A stretch of 32,625 nt of DNA from DATAXV01 sp036272915 (GCA_036272915.1 DATAXV010000234.1:1-32625); one strand, 5' to 3'; shown: positions 1-7,321, counted from the first letter of the stretch. The notes: generated from the sequence alone by a model not told the origin. Translations and numbers: made by a program.

Positions 1-1
1 G

Positions 2-79
2 GCGGAGGCTGTGGCGGACATCTTCCTGTTGGAAGGTTATCACCACCGCTCCCGGTGTGCTAATCTCGGGTCGCCATGA
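2..79 (+). CDS. C-terminal end of an unidentified protein (partial)
   Basis: An open frame enters from the left edge and ends at a TGA at 77-79, giving 25 residues that include ADIFLLEGYHH. Only the tail is visible, no motif can be assigned, and the codon bias is weaker than in neighbouring genes. It could be the end of a real gene or chance reading through intergenic DNA. It runs towards the tRNA genes, which lie on the opposite strand. Confidence 0.3.
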   Translation, partial: AEAVADIFLLEGYHHRSRCANLGSP

Positions 80-95
80 AAAACGCCGTTAGCGT
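78..95 (-). terminator. possible weak intrinsic terminator after the tRNA genes
   Basis: On the minus strand, about 24 nt past the tRNA-Ile CCA end, a 4-bp stem ACGC/GCGT with a 5-nt loop (95-83) runs directly into a TTTTT tract (83-79). The position and U-tract fit a terminator, but the stem is very short. A larger 9-bp inverted repeat (59-67 with 109-117) encloses it. Confidence 0.3.
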
Positions 96-118
96 GTCCA
101 TTCGAACTGAGATTAGCT

Positions 119-194
119 TGGTGGGCCGCGCAAGACTCGAACTTGCTACCTCGGCGTTATCAGCACCGCGCTCTGCCTGTTGAGCTAGCGGCCC
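119..194 (-). tRNA. tRNA-Ile (anticodon GAT)
   Basis: Reading the minus strand, the sequence folds as a standard cloverleaf. It has a 7-bp acceptor stem GGGCCGC/GCGGCCC, a D arm GCTC...GAGC, an anticodon stem CGGTG/CGCCG with loop CTGATAA (anticodon GAT), a T arm GCAAG-TTCGAGT-CTTGC, discriminator A, and an encoded CCA at 121-119. It lies 15 nt downstream of tRNA-Trp on the same strand, so the two are probably co-transcribed. GAT reads the common isoleucine codons. Confidence 0.95.
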
Positions 195-209
195 ACGTCG
201 TTTTTTGCC

Positions 210-286
210 TGGCAGGGGCGGAAGGACTCGAACCCTCAACCCTCGGTTTTGGAGACCGATGCTCTGCCAAATTGAGCTACGCCCCT
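210..286 (-). tRNA. tRNA-Trp (anticodon CCA)
   Basis: The minus strand folds as a cloverleaf with acceptor AGGGGCG/CGCCCCT, D arm GCTC...GAGC, anticodon stem TCGGT/ACCGA with loop CTCCAAA (anticodon CCA), T arm GAGGG-TTCGAGT-CCTTC, discriminator G and encoded CCA (212-210). It is the upstream member of a two-tRNA unit with tRNA-Ile. In many bacteria tRNA-Trp precedes secE-nusG, but no such genes follow here. Confidence 0.95.
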
Positions 287-298
287 GGGGCACCGGCT

Positions 299-304
299 AG
301 TTTA
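299..304 (-). promoter_or_regulatory. -10 box for the tRNA-Trp/tRNA-Ile unit
   Basis: TAAACT on the minus strand ends 12 nt before the first base of tRNA-Trp, which leaves room for a short 5' leader removed by RNase P. No good -35 hexamer is visible at the usual distance. Confidence 0.4.
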
Positions 305-377
305 CCCGGATTAAGCGGCGGCATACGCCTCGACCGCCCGGCAGGCTCCGGCGGGTCCAGGGGCTCGCGCCGGGTGG

Positions 378-1202
378 GTGGGGTGGCAACATCGTGTCGT
401 GGCCTCGTCCGACCTCCCCGTCCTCATCGTCGGTGACGTGCACGGCGACCTTCCTCGCCTCTTCGGCGCGCTCAAGCCGTACCCGCCCGAGAGCTGGCAC
501 ACGGTCTTCCTCGGGGACTTGGTCAACGGCCAGCCGTTCGGCGTCGGCACCCTCCGCTACGCGCGCGACCGTCCCAACTCCACGGTGCTGATCGGCAACC
601 ACGAGGTGATCACGCTGGCCGGCCTCCGTGACTTTCGCGAGCGGGGTCCCCGCTTCAAGTCCTGGATGCAGTCCGGCGGCGAGATGCACGACATGGAGGA
701 GCTGGCCAGGGACACCGGGTTGCAGCGCTGGATGCGCCAGCTCCCTGCGATGCAGCTCCTCCCCGACGGCACGCTCTGCCAGCACTCCGACAACGACGGC
801 CTAGGCCGGCTGGTCGGCGTCGCCACCGACCCGGCGGAGGTGGTCTCGGCCATCAACCAGGCGGTGACGGCCGCGATCGAGGCGGGCGACCACGACACGC
901 TCTGGGACCTGCTCACCCCGCAGCGGATCTTCCAGCGGCAGCCGATGCGGCTCGCCTCATGGCTGCAGCGGACCGGAGCGACCCGGGTCGTCCACGGCCA
1001 CACGCCGCACGGCAAGAAGGAGCCCCTCACCTACGCCCAGGGCCGCGCCCTCAACTTCGACGGCAGCCTCGGGCGGCGCGTCCGCTACCGGGGAAGCTCC
1101 CCGTACCGGGCCAGTGTGGCGCCGCTTCCCGCCAATCCCTTCGAGCTGCCGCCGGCCCCGATGCTGGACGGCTCCGTCGGAGGCGGGGAAGCCGATCGCT
1201 GA
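378..1202 (+). CDS. PPP-type metallophosphoesterase
   Basis: This 274-residue cytosolic protein has the metal-binding motifs of the calcineurin-like phosphoesterase fold in order: GDVHGD (19-24), GDLVNG (45-50), GNHE (72-75), a QHSDN histidine near 135, and VHGHTPHG in the C-terminal half. The order and spacing resemble the PPP/ApaH branch (Ser/Thr protein phosphatase or diadenosine tetraphosphatase), which uses a dinuclear metal centre to hydrolyse phosphoesters. The second motif lacks the usual NRG. The GTG at 378 gives a 19-residue lead; the GTG at 399 (VASSDLPVL) fits family N-termini equally well. Neither has a Shine-Dalgarno sequence. The substrate cannot be read from the sequence. It stands alone, divergent from the tRNA genes. 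Confidence 0.8.
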   Translation: MGWQHRVVASSDLPVLIVGDVHGDLPRLFGALKPYPPESWHTVFLGDLVNGQPFGVGTLRYARDRPNSTVLIGNHEVITLAGLRDFRERGPRFKSWMQSGGEMHDMEELARDTGLQRWMRQLPAMQLLPDGTLCQHSDNDGLGRLVGVATDPAEVVSAINQAVTAAIEAGDHDTLWDLLTPQRIFQRQPMRLASWLQRTGATRVVHGHTPHGKKEPLTYAQGRALNFDGSLGRRVRYRGSSPYRASVAPLPANPFELPPAPMLDGSVGGGEADR

Positions 1203-1267
1203 CAGGGGACGGGTCCATCCTTCGAATCCCGACCCGGGTCGAGCCAGGGCCGCGCGACCTCGAAGGT

Positions 1268-1273
1268 TAGACT
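1268..1273 (+). promoter_or_regulatory. -10 box upstream of hpt
   Basis: TAGACT ends 12 nt before the ATG of the phosphoribosyltransferase gene. The same hexamer serves mrp at 2645-2640. The expected start of transcription falls close to a GAGGG sequence (1274-1278), so the leader is very short. Confidence 0.5.
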
Positions 1274-1285
1274 GAGGGCGAACCC

Positions 1286-1843
1286 ATGCAGCCGGCTCCC
1301 GCCAACTCCCAGGCCCCCGTGCTCGGCACGGGCAAGCCTCTGATCTCGGCGCGTCGCATCGCCCGCCGAGTCCGCCAGATGGGTCAGGAGGTCTCCACCC
1401 TCTACGCCGCCATCGATCAGCCCCTGGTGCTGGTCGTAGTCCTCAAGGGGGCGGCCGTCTTCGCCGCCGACCTGCTGCGCAGCCTCAGCATTCCTGCCGA
1501 GCTCGAGTTCGTCCGCGCCTCCAGCTACGGCGGCGGCACCGCCAGCTCGGGCAAGGTCAAGTTCGCCCACCTGGTCGAGGGGCCGCTTACGGGCCGCCAC
1601 GTGCTCCTGATCGAGGACATCGTCGACTCCGGACGGACGATCAGCGTCATCGCCCAGCAGCTGCGACGGAGCAAGCCCGCCTCGATCCGCATCGCCGCCC
1701 TCCTCGACCGGCCCGCGCGCCGCACCGAGGAGGTCAGTATCGACTTCACCGGGTTCTCGATCCCCGACCGGTTCGTGATCGGGTACGGGCTCGACTACGC
1801 CGGTCTCTACCGGGAGCTGCCCGACATCCGCACCCTGGGCTGA
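1286..1843 (+). CDS. hpt: hypoxanthine (guanine) phosphoribosyltransferase
   Basis: This 185-residue type I phosphoribosyltransferase converts hypoxanthine (and usually guanine) plus PRPP to the nucleotide monophosphate in purine salvage. The PRPP-binding loop is VLLIEDIVDSGRTI at residues 106-119, with the acidic pair E110-D111 and D114. VVLKGAAVFAADL near 50-62 matches the LKG cis-peptide loop, and the C-terminal DYAGLYRELPDI matches the family's conserved tail (Y.n.YRnLP.I). Length is normal for bacterial Hpt. The ATG is supported by a GAGGG about 8 nt upstream and a -10 box at 1268. The gene converges on mrp with only 3 bp between stop codons. In many bacteria hpt sits beside tilS and ftsH; it does not here. 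Confidence 0.93.
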   Translation: MQPAPANSQAPVLGTGKPLISARRIARRVRQMGQEVSTLYAAIDQPLVLVVVLKGAAVFAADLLRSLSIPAELEFVRASSYGGGTASSGKVKFAHLVEGPLTGRHVLLIEDIVDSGRTISVIAQQLRRSKPASIRIAALLDRPARRTEEVSIDFTGFSIPDRFVIGYGLDYAGLYRELPDIRTLG

Positions 1844-1846
1844 GGC

Positions 1847-2632
1847 TCAGGAGGCGAGACGGAGGTCGACCTCCTCGGCGATGCCGTGGAAGGCGGCCGC
1901 CTGGTCGGACTCCGGCCGCTCCAGCAGCAGCGGCAGGCCGCGGTCGGCGGCGGCGGCGAAGCCGGGGTCGAGCGGGACCGATCCCAGGCGGTCGACCCCC
2001 ATCTCCCAGACCGAGCGCTCGGTCGGCACCGGCGGGTAGACCTGGATCGACTCCCCGCAGTGGGGGCAGGTGAGAGAGGCCATGTTCTCGACCGCGCCCA
2101 GCACCGGCACCTCCGCGCGACGGTACATGCTCACCGCCTTCCTGGCGTCGAGGTGGGCGACGTACTGCGGGGTGACCACGACCAGCGCGTGGCCGAGCCG
2201 GAGCTGGCCGAGCAGCGCCTGCTGCACGTCGCCGGTGCCCGGCGGCAGATCGACGATCAGGTAGTCGAGGCTGCTCCAGCGCGTCTGGCCGAGGAACTGG
2301 GAGACCAGCATGCGGAGGATCTGGCCCTCGGCGAGCATGGGCTCGTCCTCGCCGATGATGAAACCGGTGGAGACCACCTCCAGCCCGTAGCGGCGGACCG
2401 GCTCGATGGCCATGCCTCCCTTCCGGGCCAGCGTCCAGGGCTCGCTCCAGCGGTGCCGGGTGATGCCGAGCATGAGCGGCAGGTTGGGCCCGTTGAGGTC
2501 GGCGTCGACGACGCCGACGGCGCGGCCCCTGGCCCGCAGCGCAAGCGCCAGGTTGACGGCGACGGTGGTCTTGCCGACGCCGCCCTTGCCGCTGCCGACC
2601 CCGATGATGTGACGTGCGGGACTCTCCTCCAC
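1847..2632 (-). CDS. mrp: Mrp/NBP35-type P-loop ATPase (iron-sulfur carrier)
   Basis: This 261-residue cytosolic SIMIBI-class ATPase has a deviant Walker A motif GSGKGGVGKTT at 13-23, DADLNGPNLPLMLG as the A' region, YLIVDLPPGTGD as Walker B, and a C-terminal TCPHC (C189, C192), the CxxC that binds the transferred iron-sulfur cluster in Mrp/ApbC proteins. The usual N-terminal DUF59 domain of longer Mrp proteins is absent. The open frame continues upstream, but it then overlaps the divergent methyltransferase gene. GTG at 2632 is chosen because a TAGACT box ends 7 nt before it and the P-loop follows 12 residues later. Its likely role is iron-sulfur cluster delivery; a ParA-like role is less likely because of the CxxC. 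Confidence 0.9.
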   Translation of the reverse strand: MEESPARHIIGVGSGKGGVGKTTVAVNLALALRARGRAVGVVDADLNGPNLPLMLGITRHRWSEPWTLARKGGMAIEPVRRYGLEVVSTGFIIGEDEPMLAEGQILRMLVSQFLGQTRWSSLDYLIVDLPPGTGDVQQALLGQLRLGHALVVVTPQYVAHLDARKAVSMYRRAEVPVLGAVENMASLTCPHCGESIQVYPPVPTERSVWEMGVDRLGSVPLDPGFAAAADRGLPLLLERPESDQAAAFHGIAEEVDLRLAS

Positions 2633-2639
2633 CGCCGCG

Positions 2640-2645
2640 AGTCTA
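2640..2645 (-). promoter_or_regulatory. -10 box of mrp (leaderless)
   Basis: TAGACT on the minus strand ends 7 nt before the GTG start of mrp, so transcription should begin at or next to the start codon. It lies in a 42-bp divergent intergenic region shared with the RNA methyltransferase promoter. Confidence 0.55.
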
Positions 2646-2662
2646 AGACGCCGGGCCTCGGG

Positions 2663-2668
2663 TAGCCT
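2663..2668 (+). promoter_or_regulatory. -10 box of the RNA methyltransferase gene (leaderless)
   Basis: TAGCCT ends exactly 6 nt before the GTG at 2675. No Shine-Dalgarno sequence is present between them, in keeping with a leaderless mRNA. Confidence 0.55.
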
Positions 2669-2674
2669 TGGCGG

Positions 2675-3436
2675 GTGCCGCCGACGAGATCGCCCAGAGA
2701 CGTCTTCATCACCGTCTACGGCCGGATGCCGGTGCTCCAAGCGCTCCGCGATCCGGGCGTGCGGGTCGACAAGGTGATCGTCGCCCACAACGCTGAGGGA
2801 GGCAGTCTGGACGCGATCCTGGAGGCGGCCGCGGCGGCGGGGGTCAGGGTCCATCACGCCTCGCCGCAGCGGATCAAGATGCTCGCCGGCAACGGCCGCC
2901 AGGACCAGGGCGTGGTCGCCGACATCGCCGCCCCGCGGATGCTCCCGCTCGAGGAGTTCCTGGCCTCGCCGCCGCCGCCGCCGGCGCACCTGCTCGCCCT
3001 CGACGGCGTGCACACGCCGGGGAACGTCGGCATGATCGTCCGCACCGTCGCCGCCGCCGGGCTGGAGGGATTGATCCTGCCCCGCCAGGGCGCCCCCGAG
3101 GTGGATCCGCTCGTGATCAAGGCGTCGGCCGGAACCGTCTTCCGGGCGCCGCTGCTGCGCTGCCGCACGCCGCAGGAGGCGCTGGAGCGCTCGCGGACGG
3201 CGGGGTTCGAGGTGGTCGGCCTGGACGCCGGCGCGGAGGGCTCCCTCTACGCCGCCGAGATGGCCGAGCGGGCGGTCTTCGTCCTCGGTAACGAGACCGC
3301 CGGGGTCTCCCCGGACTGCCGCCCGCTGGTCGACCGCTGGGTGTCGATCCCGCTCAGCGCCGAGGTGGATTCGCTCAACGTCGCCTGCGCCGCCGCCGTC
3401 CTCGCCTTCGAGCTCGTGCGCCGGCGCCAGCCCTGA
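2675..3436 (+). CDS. SpoU/TrmH-family RNA 2'-O-methyltransferase
   Basis: This 253-residue protein shows the three SPOUT knot motifs. Motif 1 is DGVHTPGNVGMIVRTVAAAG near residue 110, where the Arg is catalytic. Motif 2 is VFVLGNETAGVS near 203. Motif 3 is VSIPLSAEVDSLNVACAAAV near 226. The N-terminal part (GRMPVLQALRD...VDKVIVAHN) matches the small RNA-binding SpoU_sub_bind domain of RlmB/TsnR-type enzymes. It should transfer methyl from S-adenosylmethionine to a ribose 2'-OH in rRNA or tRNA; the exact target cannot be read. The start is GTG, with a leaderless promoter 6 nt upstream. It is divergent from mrp and 9 bp upstream of the longest form of the phosphotransferase frame. Confidence 0.88.
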   Translation: MPPTRSPRDVFITVYGRMPVLQALRDPGVRVDKVIVAHNAEGGSLDAILEAAAAAGVRVHHASPQRIKMLAGNGRQDQGVVADIAAPRMLPLEEFLASPPPPPAHLLALDGVHTPGNVGMIVRTVAAAGLEGLILPRQGAPEVDPLVIKASAGTVFRAPLLRCRTPQEALERSRTAGFEVVGLDAGAEGSLYAAEMAERAVFVLGNETAGVSPDCRPLVDRWVSIPLSAEVDSLNVACAAAVLAFELVRRRQP

Positions 3437-3448
3437 CGGCATCGTTGC

Positions 3449-3454
3449 TATCGT
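3449..3454 (+). promoter_or_regulatory. -10 box upstream of the phosphotransferase gene
   Basis: TATCGT lies 11 nt before the ATG at 3466. The same hexamer is the -10 of the CehA-type gene at 31512. Transcription would begin near 3461, which favours the ATG at 3466 or the GTG at 3472 over upstream TTG/GTG codons. Confidence 0.4.
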
Positions 3455-3465
3455 CGGTGGAGGAA

Positions 3466-4455
3466 ATGGAGGTGCCCACGCTCGACCCGGGTGGGGCCGC
3501 CGGCTATCTGGTCGAGCGCGGCCTGGCCGTGGCCGCTGACGAGATCGTCGCCCGATCCCTTGGCGGCGGCGTCTCCAACGTGGTCCTCGACGTCGACACC
3601 GGGTCCCGCCGCCTCGTCGTCAAGCAGTCGCTGCCCCGGCTTCGGGTCGAGGACGAGTGGCTGGCCAAGCGGGAGCGGGTGGTCACCGAGGCGGACGCCC
3701 TGCGCGCCTACCGCGAGCTCACGCCGGAGAGCGTCCCCCGCGTCCTCGACGTCGCCCCTGACCGCTTCACGATCGTCATCGAGCACGCCCCACCGGGCTG
3801 GCTGGACTGGAAGTCGCTGCTCCTCGAGGGCGACGCCGACCCCGGCATCGCCGCCGCCCTCGGCCGCGTCCTCGGAACCTGGCACGGCGGGACCTGGGAC
3901 CGCGAGGAGTTCCGCTCCCGCTTCGCCGACCTGGAGGCCTTCGAGCAGCTGCGGGTCGATCCCTACTACCGCACGCTGATGCGGCGCCGGCCGGACCTGG
4001 CCGGGCCGGTGGCGGCCCGGATCGAGAGCATGGCCACCCAGCGTCGCTGCCTCTGCCACGGCGACTTCTCGCCCAAGAACGTGCTCTGCGGCGGCAACGG
4101 ACTCTGGGTGCTGGACGCCGAGGTCGCCCACTTTGGCGATCCCGGGTTCGACACTGGCTTCATGCTCAACCACCTCTTCCTCAAGGCGGTGCACCGGCCC
4201 GCGGCCCTGCCCGGGTACGCGGCATGCGCCCGCGCCTTCTGGAGCGCCTACGCCGGGCCCGGGCCCAGGGTCGGGGAGGCGGAGACGCTCGGGCATCTCG
4301 CCTGCCTGATGCTGAGCCGGGTCCACGGGAAGTCGCCCGCCGAGTACCTGGACGAGGATCAGCGTGGGGTGGCGGACGGCCTCGGCGTCGACCTCCTGCT
4401 GCGGCCGCCGGCGTCGCTGGCGGAGGCGCTCGAGCGCCTGGAGGCGGCCCTTTGA
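3466..4455 (+). CDS. phosphotransferase of the aminoglycoside/choline kinase fold
   Basis: This protein of about 329 residues carries the Brenner motif CHGDFSPKNVL near residue 198 and LDAEVAHFGDPGFDTGF about 20 residues later, the catalytic Asp and metal-binding Asp of the APH fold. The N-terminal lobe has a glycine-rich LGGGVSNVV and a conserved RLVVKQSL lysine. It transfers phosphate from ATP to a small hydroxyl compound, perhaps a sugar or amino alcohol; the substrate is unknown. Similarity to methylthioribose kinases (SNVV..V, HGD, D.EVA.FGDPGFD) is notable. Start candidates are TTG 3445, GTG 3457, ATG 3466 and GTG 3472; the last has GGAGG 8 nt upstream (3459-3463). It overlaps the enolase start by TTGA, so the two are co-translated. 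Confidence 0.82.
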   Translation: MEVPTLDPGGAAGYLVERGLAVAADEIVARSLGGGVSNVVLDVDTGSRRLVVKQSLPRLRVEDEWLAKRERVVTEADALRAYRELTPESVPRVLDVAPDRFTIVIEHAPPGWLDWKSLLLEGDADPGIAAALGRVLGTWHGGTWDREEFRSRFADLEAFEQLRVDPYYRTLMRRRPDLAGPVAARIESMATQRRCLCHGDFSPKNVLCGGNGLWVLDAEVAHFGDPGFDTGFMLNHLFLKAVHRPAALPGYAACARAFWSAYAGPGPRVGEAETLGHLACLMLSRVHGKSPAEYLDEDQRGVADGLGVDLLLRPPASLAEALERLEAAL

Positions 4456-5750
4456 GCGCGACTCGGATCGAATCCGTCCTCGCCTGGGAGGCGCTCGACT
4501 CCAGGGGCAACCCGACCGTCGCCTGCGAGGTCCGCCTGGCCGGCGGCGCCAACGGAACCGCGACCGTGCCCTCCGGGGCCTCCACCGGGAGCCACGAGGC
4601 GCACGAGCTGCGGGACGGCGGGGAGCGCTACGGGGGGCGCGGCGTCCACCGGGCGGTGGCCGCGGCCGCCGGCGAGCTGGCCGACGCCGTGCGCGGGATG
4701 GACGCCGCCGACACCGCCGCCCTCGACGCCGCCCTGCGCCGGGCCGACGGAAGCCCGCACCTGAGCCGGCTCGGGGCCAACGCCGTCCTCGCCATCTCCG
4801 TCGCCGCGGCGGTGGCGGCAGCGTCGGCGGAGGGGATGCCGCTCCACCGCTGGCTCCTCGGCGGCGCGGCGCCGCTGCTGCCGATGCCGATGGTGAACAT
4901 CGTCTCCGGCGGCGCCCACGCCGGTCGCGCCGTCGACCTCCAGGACGTCCTCGCCGTCCCCCTCGGCGCCGGCTGCTTCGCCGAGGCGATCGAGTGGGCG
5001 TGGCGGGTCCGGCGGGCGACGGCGGAGCTGGTCACGGCCCGCGGGCTCAACGCCGCCCTGGTCGCCGACGAGGGCGGTCTGGGACCGGCGCTGGCCAGCA
5101 ACGAGGACGCGCTGGAGCTGGTCGCCATGGGCATCGAGCGCGCCGGGCTCCGTCCTCTCGAGGACTGCGCCATCGCCGTCGACATCGCCGCCACCCAGTT
5201 CCAGGCCGGCGAGGGCTACCGGCTGGCGGTGGAGGACCGGTCGCTGGACGCGGCCTCGCTGGTCGAGCTGCTCGGGGGCTGGGCGCGGCGATACCCGATC
5301 GTCTCGATCGAGGACCCCCTGGGCGAGGACGACTGGGAGGGATGGCGGCTCGCCGCGACGCGGCTCGGCTACCTCCAGCTGCTCGGCGACGACCTCCTCG
5401 TCACCGACCGTGAGCGGGTCGAGCGGGCTCTGGACGAGGGCTGCGCCAACGCCGTGCTGGTCAAGCCCAACCAGACGGGGACCCTGAGCTCCGCGGCGGA
5501 GGTGGTCGACCTGGCGCGGCGGAGCGGCTGGGCGACGGTGCTCTCGGCGCGCTCCGGCGAGACCGAGGACGGCTGGCTGGCCGATCTCGCCGTCGGCTGG
5601 CGGACCGGGCAGATCAAGGTCGGGTCGACGATGCGGTCGGAGCGGACGGCCAAGTGGAACCGGCTGCTCCGCATCGAGGCGGAGCTCGGTGCGGCGGCGG
5701 AGTTCGCGGGCAGGAGGACTCTGGCGGGGAGGCGCGCCGCGGGGGGATGA
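4452..5750 (+). CDS. eno: divergent enolase
   Basis: This 432-residue protein has the length of a full bacterial enolase, which interconverts 2-phosphoglycerate and phosphoenolpyruvate. Family landmarks are DSRGNPTV, PSGASTGSHEAHELRDG, MPMVNIVSGGAHAG (H156), Q164, DEGGLGP (E207), SIEDPLGEDDW, GDDLLVTD, VKPNQTGTLS (K338), RSGETEDGWLADLAVG and QIKVGS (K389). Two normally invariant positions differ: the Glu of the QEF motif is Asp165, and the His of SHRSGETE is Ala366. The NGGAHADN segment is SGGAHAGR. The main catalytic acids and lysines remain, so activity is plausible but not assured; it may be a paralogue with another substrate. It starts at a TTG that overlaps the phosphotransferase stop (TTGA), and its stop overlaps the next ATG. 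Confidence 0.87.
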   Translation: MSATRIESVLAWEALDSRGNPTVACEVRLAGGANGTATVPSGASTGSHEAHELRDGGERYGGRGVHRAVAAAAGELADAVRGMDAADTAALDAALRRADGSPHLSRLGANAVLAISVAAAVAAASAEGMPLHRWLLGGAAPLLPMPMVNIVSGGAHAGRAVDLQDVLAVPLGAGCFAEAIEWAWRVRRATAELVTARGLNAALVADEGGLGPALASNEDALELVAMGIERAGLRPLEDCAIAVDIAATQFQAGEGYRLAVEDRSLDAASLVELLGGWARRYPIVSIEDPLGEDDWEGWRLAATRLGYLQLLGDDLLVTDRERVERALDEGCANAVLVKPNQTGTLSSAAEVVDLARRSGWATVLSARSGETEDGWLADLAVGWRTGQIKVGSTMRSERTAKWNRLLRIEAELGAAAEFAGRRTLAGRRAAGG

Positions 5751-6613
5751 CCCGACGCGCCTGGGTGCTCTTCGTGGGCATGTGCGTCTTCTGGGGGATC
5801 CCCTACCTGCTCATCCGCGTGGCCGACGCCTCGCTCCCACCGGTGGTGCTGGTCTTCGGCCGCTGTGCCGTCGGCGGCCTGGTCCTGATCCCGCCGGCGG
5901 TCCGCGGCGGCGCCTTCCGGGATCTCCGGCCGAGGCTGGGCTGGGTCATTCTCCTCGGCTTCTTCGAGGTCGTCTTCCCCTTCCTCCTGATCGCCTTCGG
6001 CGAGCAGCGCATCCCCTCCTCGCTCTCCGGCCTGCTCGTCGCCTCGCTGCCGATCATGGTCTTCCTGCTCGGCCTGCGCCTGGACCCGGCGGAGCGGGCG
6101 AGCGGGATCAGGGTCCTCGGGCTGCTCATCGGCCTGGCCGGCGTGGCGCTCCTGCTCGGGTTCGACGTGGGCGGGAGCGAGAGCGAGCTGCTCGGTGCCG
6201 GGATGGTGGCCCTGGCGACGCTCTGCTACGCGATCGGCGTGCTCCTGATCCGCTTCAAGCTGGCCGGCGTCTCCCAGCTTGGCGTCTCCGCCGGGACCAT
6301 GATCTGTGCCTGCGTCGTGCTCGCCGTGCCGGCGGCGATCCTCGCCCCCCACCAGGTGCCGCCGCTGCCGGCGCTGGCCGCCGTCCTCGTGCTCGGCGTC
6401 GTCTGCACCGCCCTCGCCTTCGTCGCCTATTTCAACCTGGTCCAGATCGCCGGACCCAGCCGGGCCGTGCTGATCACCTACGTCAACCCGGCCGTGGCGG
6501 TGCTGCTCGGCATCGTCGTCCTCGGCGAGCGGGCGAACCTGGTCACCGCCGCCGGCTTCTGCCTGATCGTCCTCGGGTCGTGGTTCGCGACCCGTGGCGC
6601 CGCCGCCGCGTAG
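5747..6613 (+). CDS. EamA-type (drug/metabolite) transporter
   Basis: This 288-residue membrane protein is made of about ten hydrophobic helices arranged as two EamA repeats (roughly 5-135 and 150-285). The N-terminus WVLFVGMCVFWGIPYLLIRVA and the C-terminal AVLLGIVVLGERANLVTAAG with LIVLGSWFAT are typical of the DMT superfamily, including the ...GE... turn before the last helices. Such proteins export amino acids, nucleosides or other metabolites; no substrate can be assigned. The ATG at 5747 overlaps the enolase stop (ATGA), so the phosphotransferase, enolase and transporter form one coupled unit. Confidence 0.87.
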   Translation: MTRRAWVLFVGMCVFWGIPYLLIRVADASLPPVVLVFGRCAVGGLVLIPPAVRGGAFRDLRPRLGWVILLGFFEVVFPFLLIAFGEQRIPSSLSGLLVASLPIMVFLLGLRLDPAERASGIRVLGLLIGLAGVALLLGFDVGGSESELLGAGMVALATLCYAIGVLLIRFKLAGVSQLGVSAGTMICACVVLAVPAAILAPHQVPPLPALAAVLVLGVVCTALAFVAYFNLVQIAGPSRAVLITYVNPAVAVLLGIVVLGERANLVTAAGFCLIVLGSWFATRGAAAA

Positions 6614-6635
6614 AAAGGAAGCAACGGAGTTTCAA

Positions 6636-6641
6636 GGGAGG
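6636..6641 (+). promoter_or_regulatory. ribosome binding site of the VOC gene
   Basis: GGGAGG ends 6 nt before the ATG at 6648. It is one of the few good Shine-Dalgarno sequences in the window and selects this start over the in-frame GTG at 6594, which lies inside the EamA gene. Confidence 0.7.
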
Positions 6642-6647
6642 TCGACC

Positions 6648-7118
6648 ATGACCGCGCCGCGCTTCAACCACGTCAGCGTCTCCGCACCCGATCTGGAGGC
6701 GTCCGTGCGCTTCTACACCGAGGTCTTCGGGATGACCCGGATCCCCTCGCCCAACTTCGGCTACCCGGTGGCCTGGATGCAGTCGGGGAACCTCCAGCTC
6801 CACCTCTTCCAGCAGCAGGTGCAGGCGCCGGCCCAGCACCACTTCGCGCTGACTCTGGGCCCGGAGCAGCTGAGCGACATCTACCTCAGGGCCAAGGAGC
6901 ACGGCTGGATCGAGCCGGAGACGCAGGGCGCTGCGATCCGGGAGCTGGCCGACGGTGCCGCCCAGTCCTACCTCCGCGACCCGGCGGGCAACCTCGTCGA
7001 GATGGACACGCCCTCGTTCGCCGCTCTCGCCGCCGAGGTGCGTGCCGACGCCAAGCGCCTGGTCGAGGAGCACCCCCAGAGCGAGGAGAATCTGCGGGCG
7101 ACGCTCTTCCCCGGCTGA
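6648..7118 (+). CDS. VOC (glyoxalase/dioxygenase fold) protein
   Basis: This 156-residue protein begins MTAPRFNHVSVSAPDLEASVRFYTEVFGM, the classic first beta-alpha unit of the vicinal-oxygen-chelate fold. Probable metal ligands are H8 (NHVSVSAPD), a His in LQLHLF near residue 54, a second-half His, and the Glu of PAGNLVEMD near 121. The Y.RDPAGNLVE motif marks the second repeat. Members include glyoxalase I, ring-cleavage dioxygenases and fosfomycin/bleomycin resistance proteins; the last 35 residues are an extra helical tail. The specific reaction is not readable. It follows the EamA gene by 34 bp with its own ribosome binding site and may belong to the same transcript. Confidence 0.83.
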   Translation: MTAPRFNHVSVSAPDLEASVRFYTEVFGMTRIPSPNFGYPVAWMQSGNLQLHLFQQQVQAPAQHHFALTLGPEQLSDIYLRAKEHGWIEPETQGAAIRELADGAAQSYLRDPAGNLVEMDTPSFAALAAEVRADAKRLVEEHPQSEENLRATLFPG

Positions 7119-7145
7119 CCGGGCCCGTCGGCCGGGGCGGCCCCC

Positions 7146-7310
7146 TCAGAGGTCCACGAGTGCCAGCAACCGGTCGAGCAGACCGCGGTCCGCGGATGCC
7201 CGCTCGCTGGCCCAGGCGATCGCGTTCGCCAGCCTGAGGAGGTCGTTCGCGTCGACCTCGGCCGGTGTGCCGCCAGCCGTCCGGGCGCGAGCCGGAGAGG
7301 CGAGGTCACG
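7146..7310 (-). pseudogene. remnant of a TetR regulator, C-terminal part
   Basis: On the minus strand an open stretch of about 54 codons ends at a TGA (7148-7146). It reads like the end of a TetR-family effector-binding domain, with DANDLLRLANAIAWASE and RGLLDRLLALVDL resembling the usual DDLLRLV.AIA...RLL.LVLDGL tail. There is no DNA-binding N-terminal half in any frame. It lies head to head with an oxidoreductase remnant whose N-terminus is also missing. Confidence 0.5.
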
Positions 7311-7321
7311 TCCCGAATCGC

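Noticed and set aside
2633..3442. Upstream extension of the mrp frame to over 500 codons
   Set aside because: The extension is antisense to a clear RNA methyltransferase gene and lacks domain similarity; a start with a -10 box exists at 2632.
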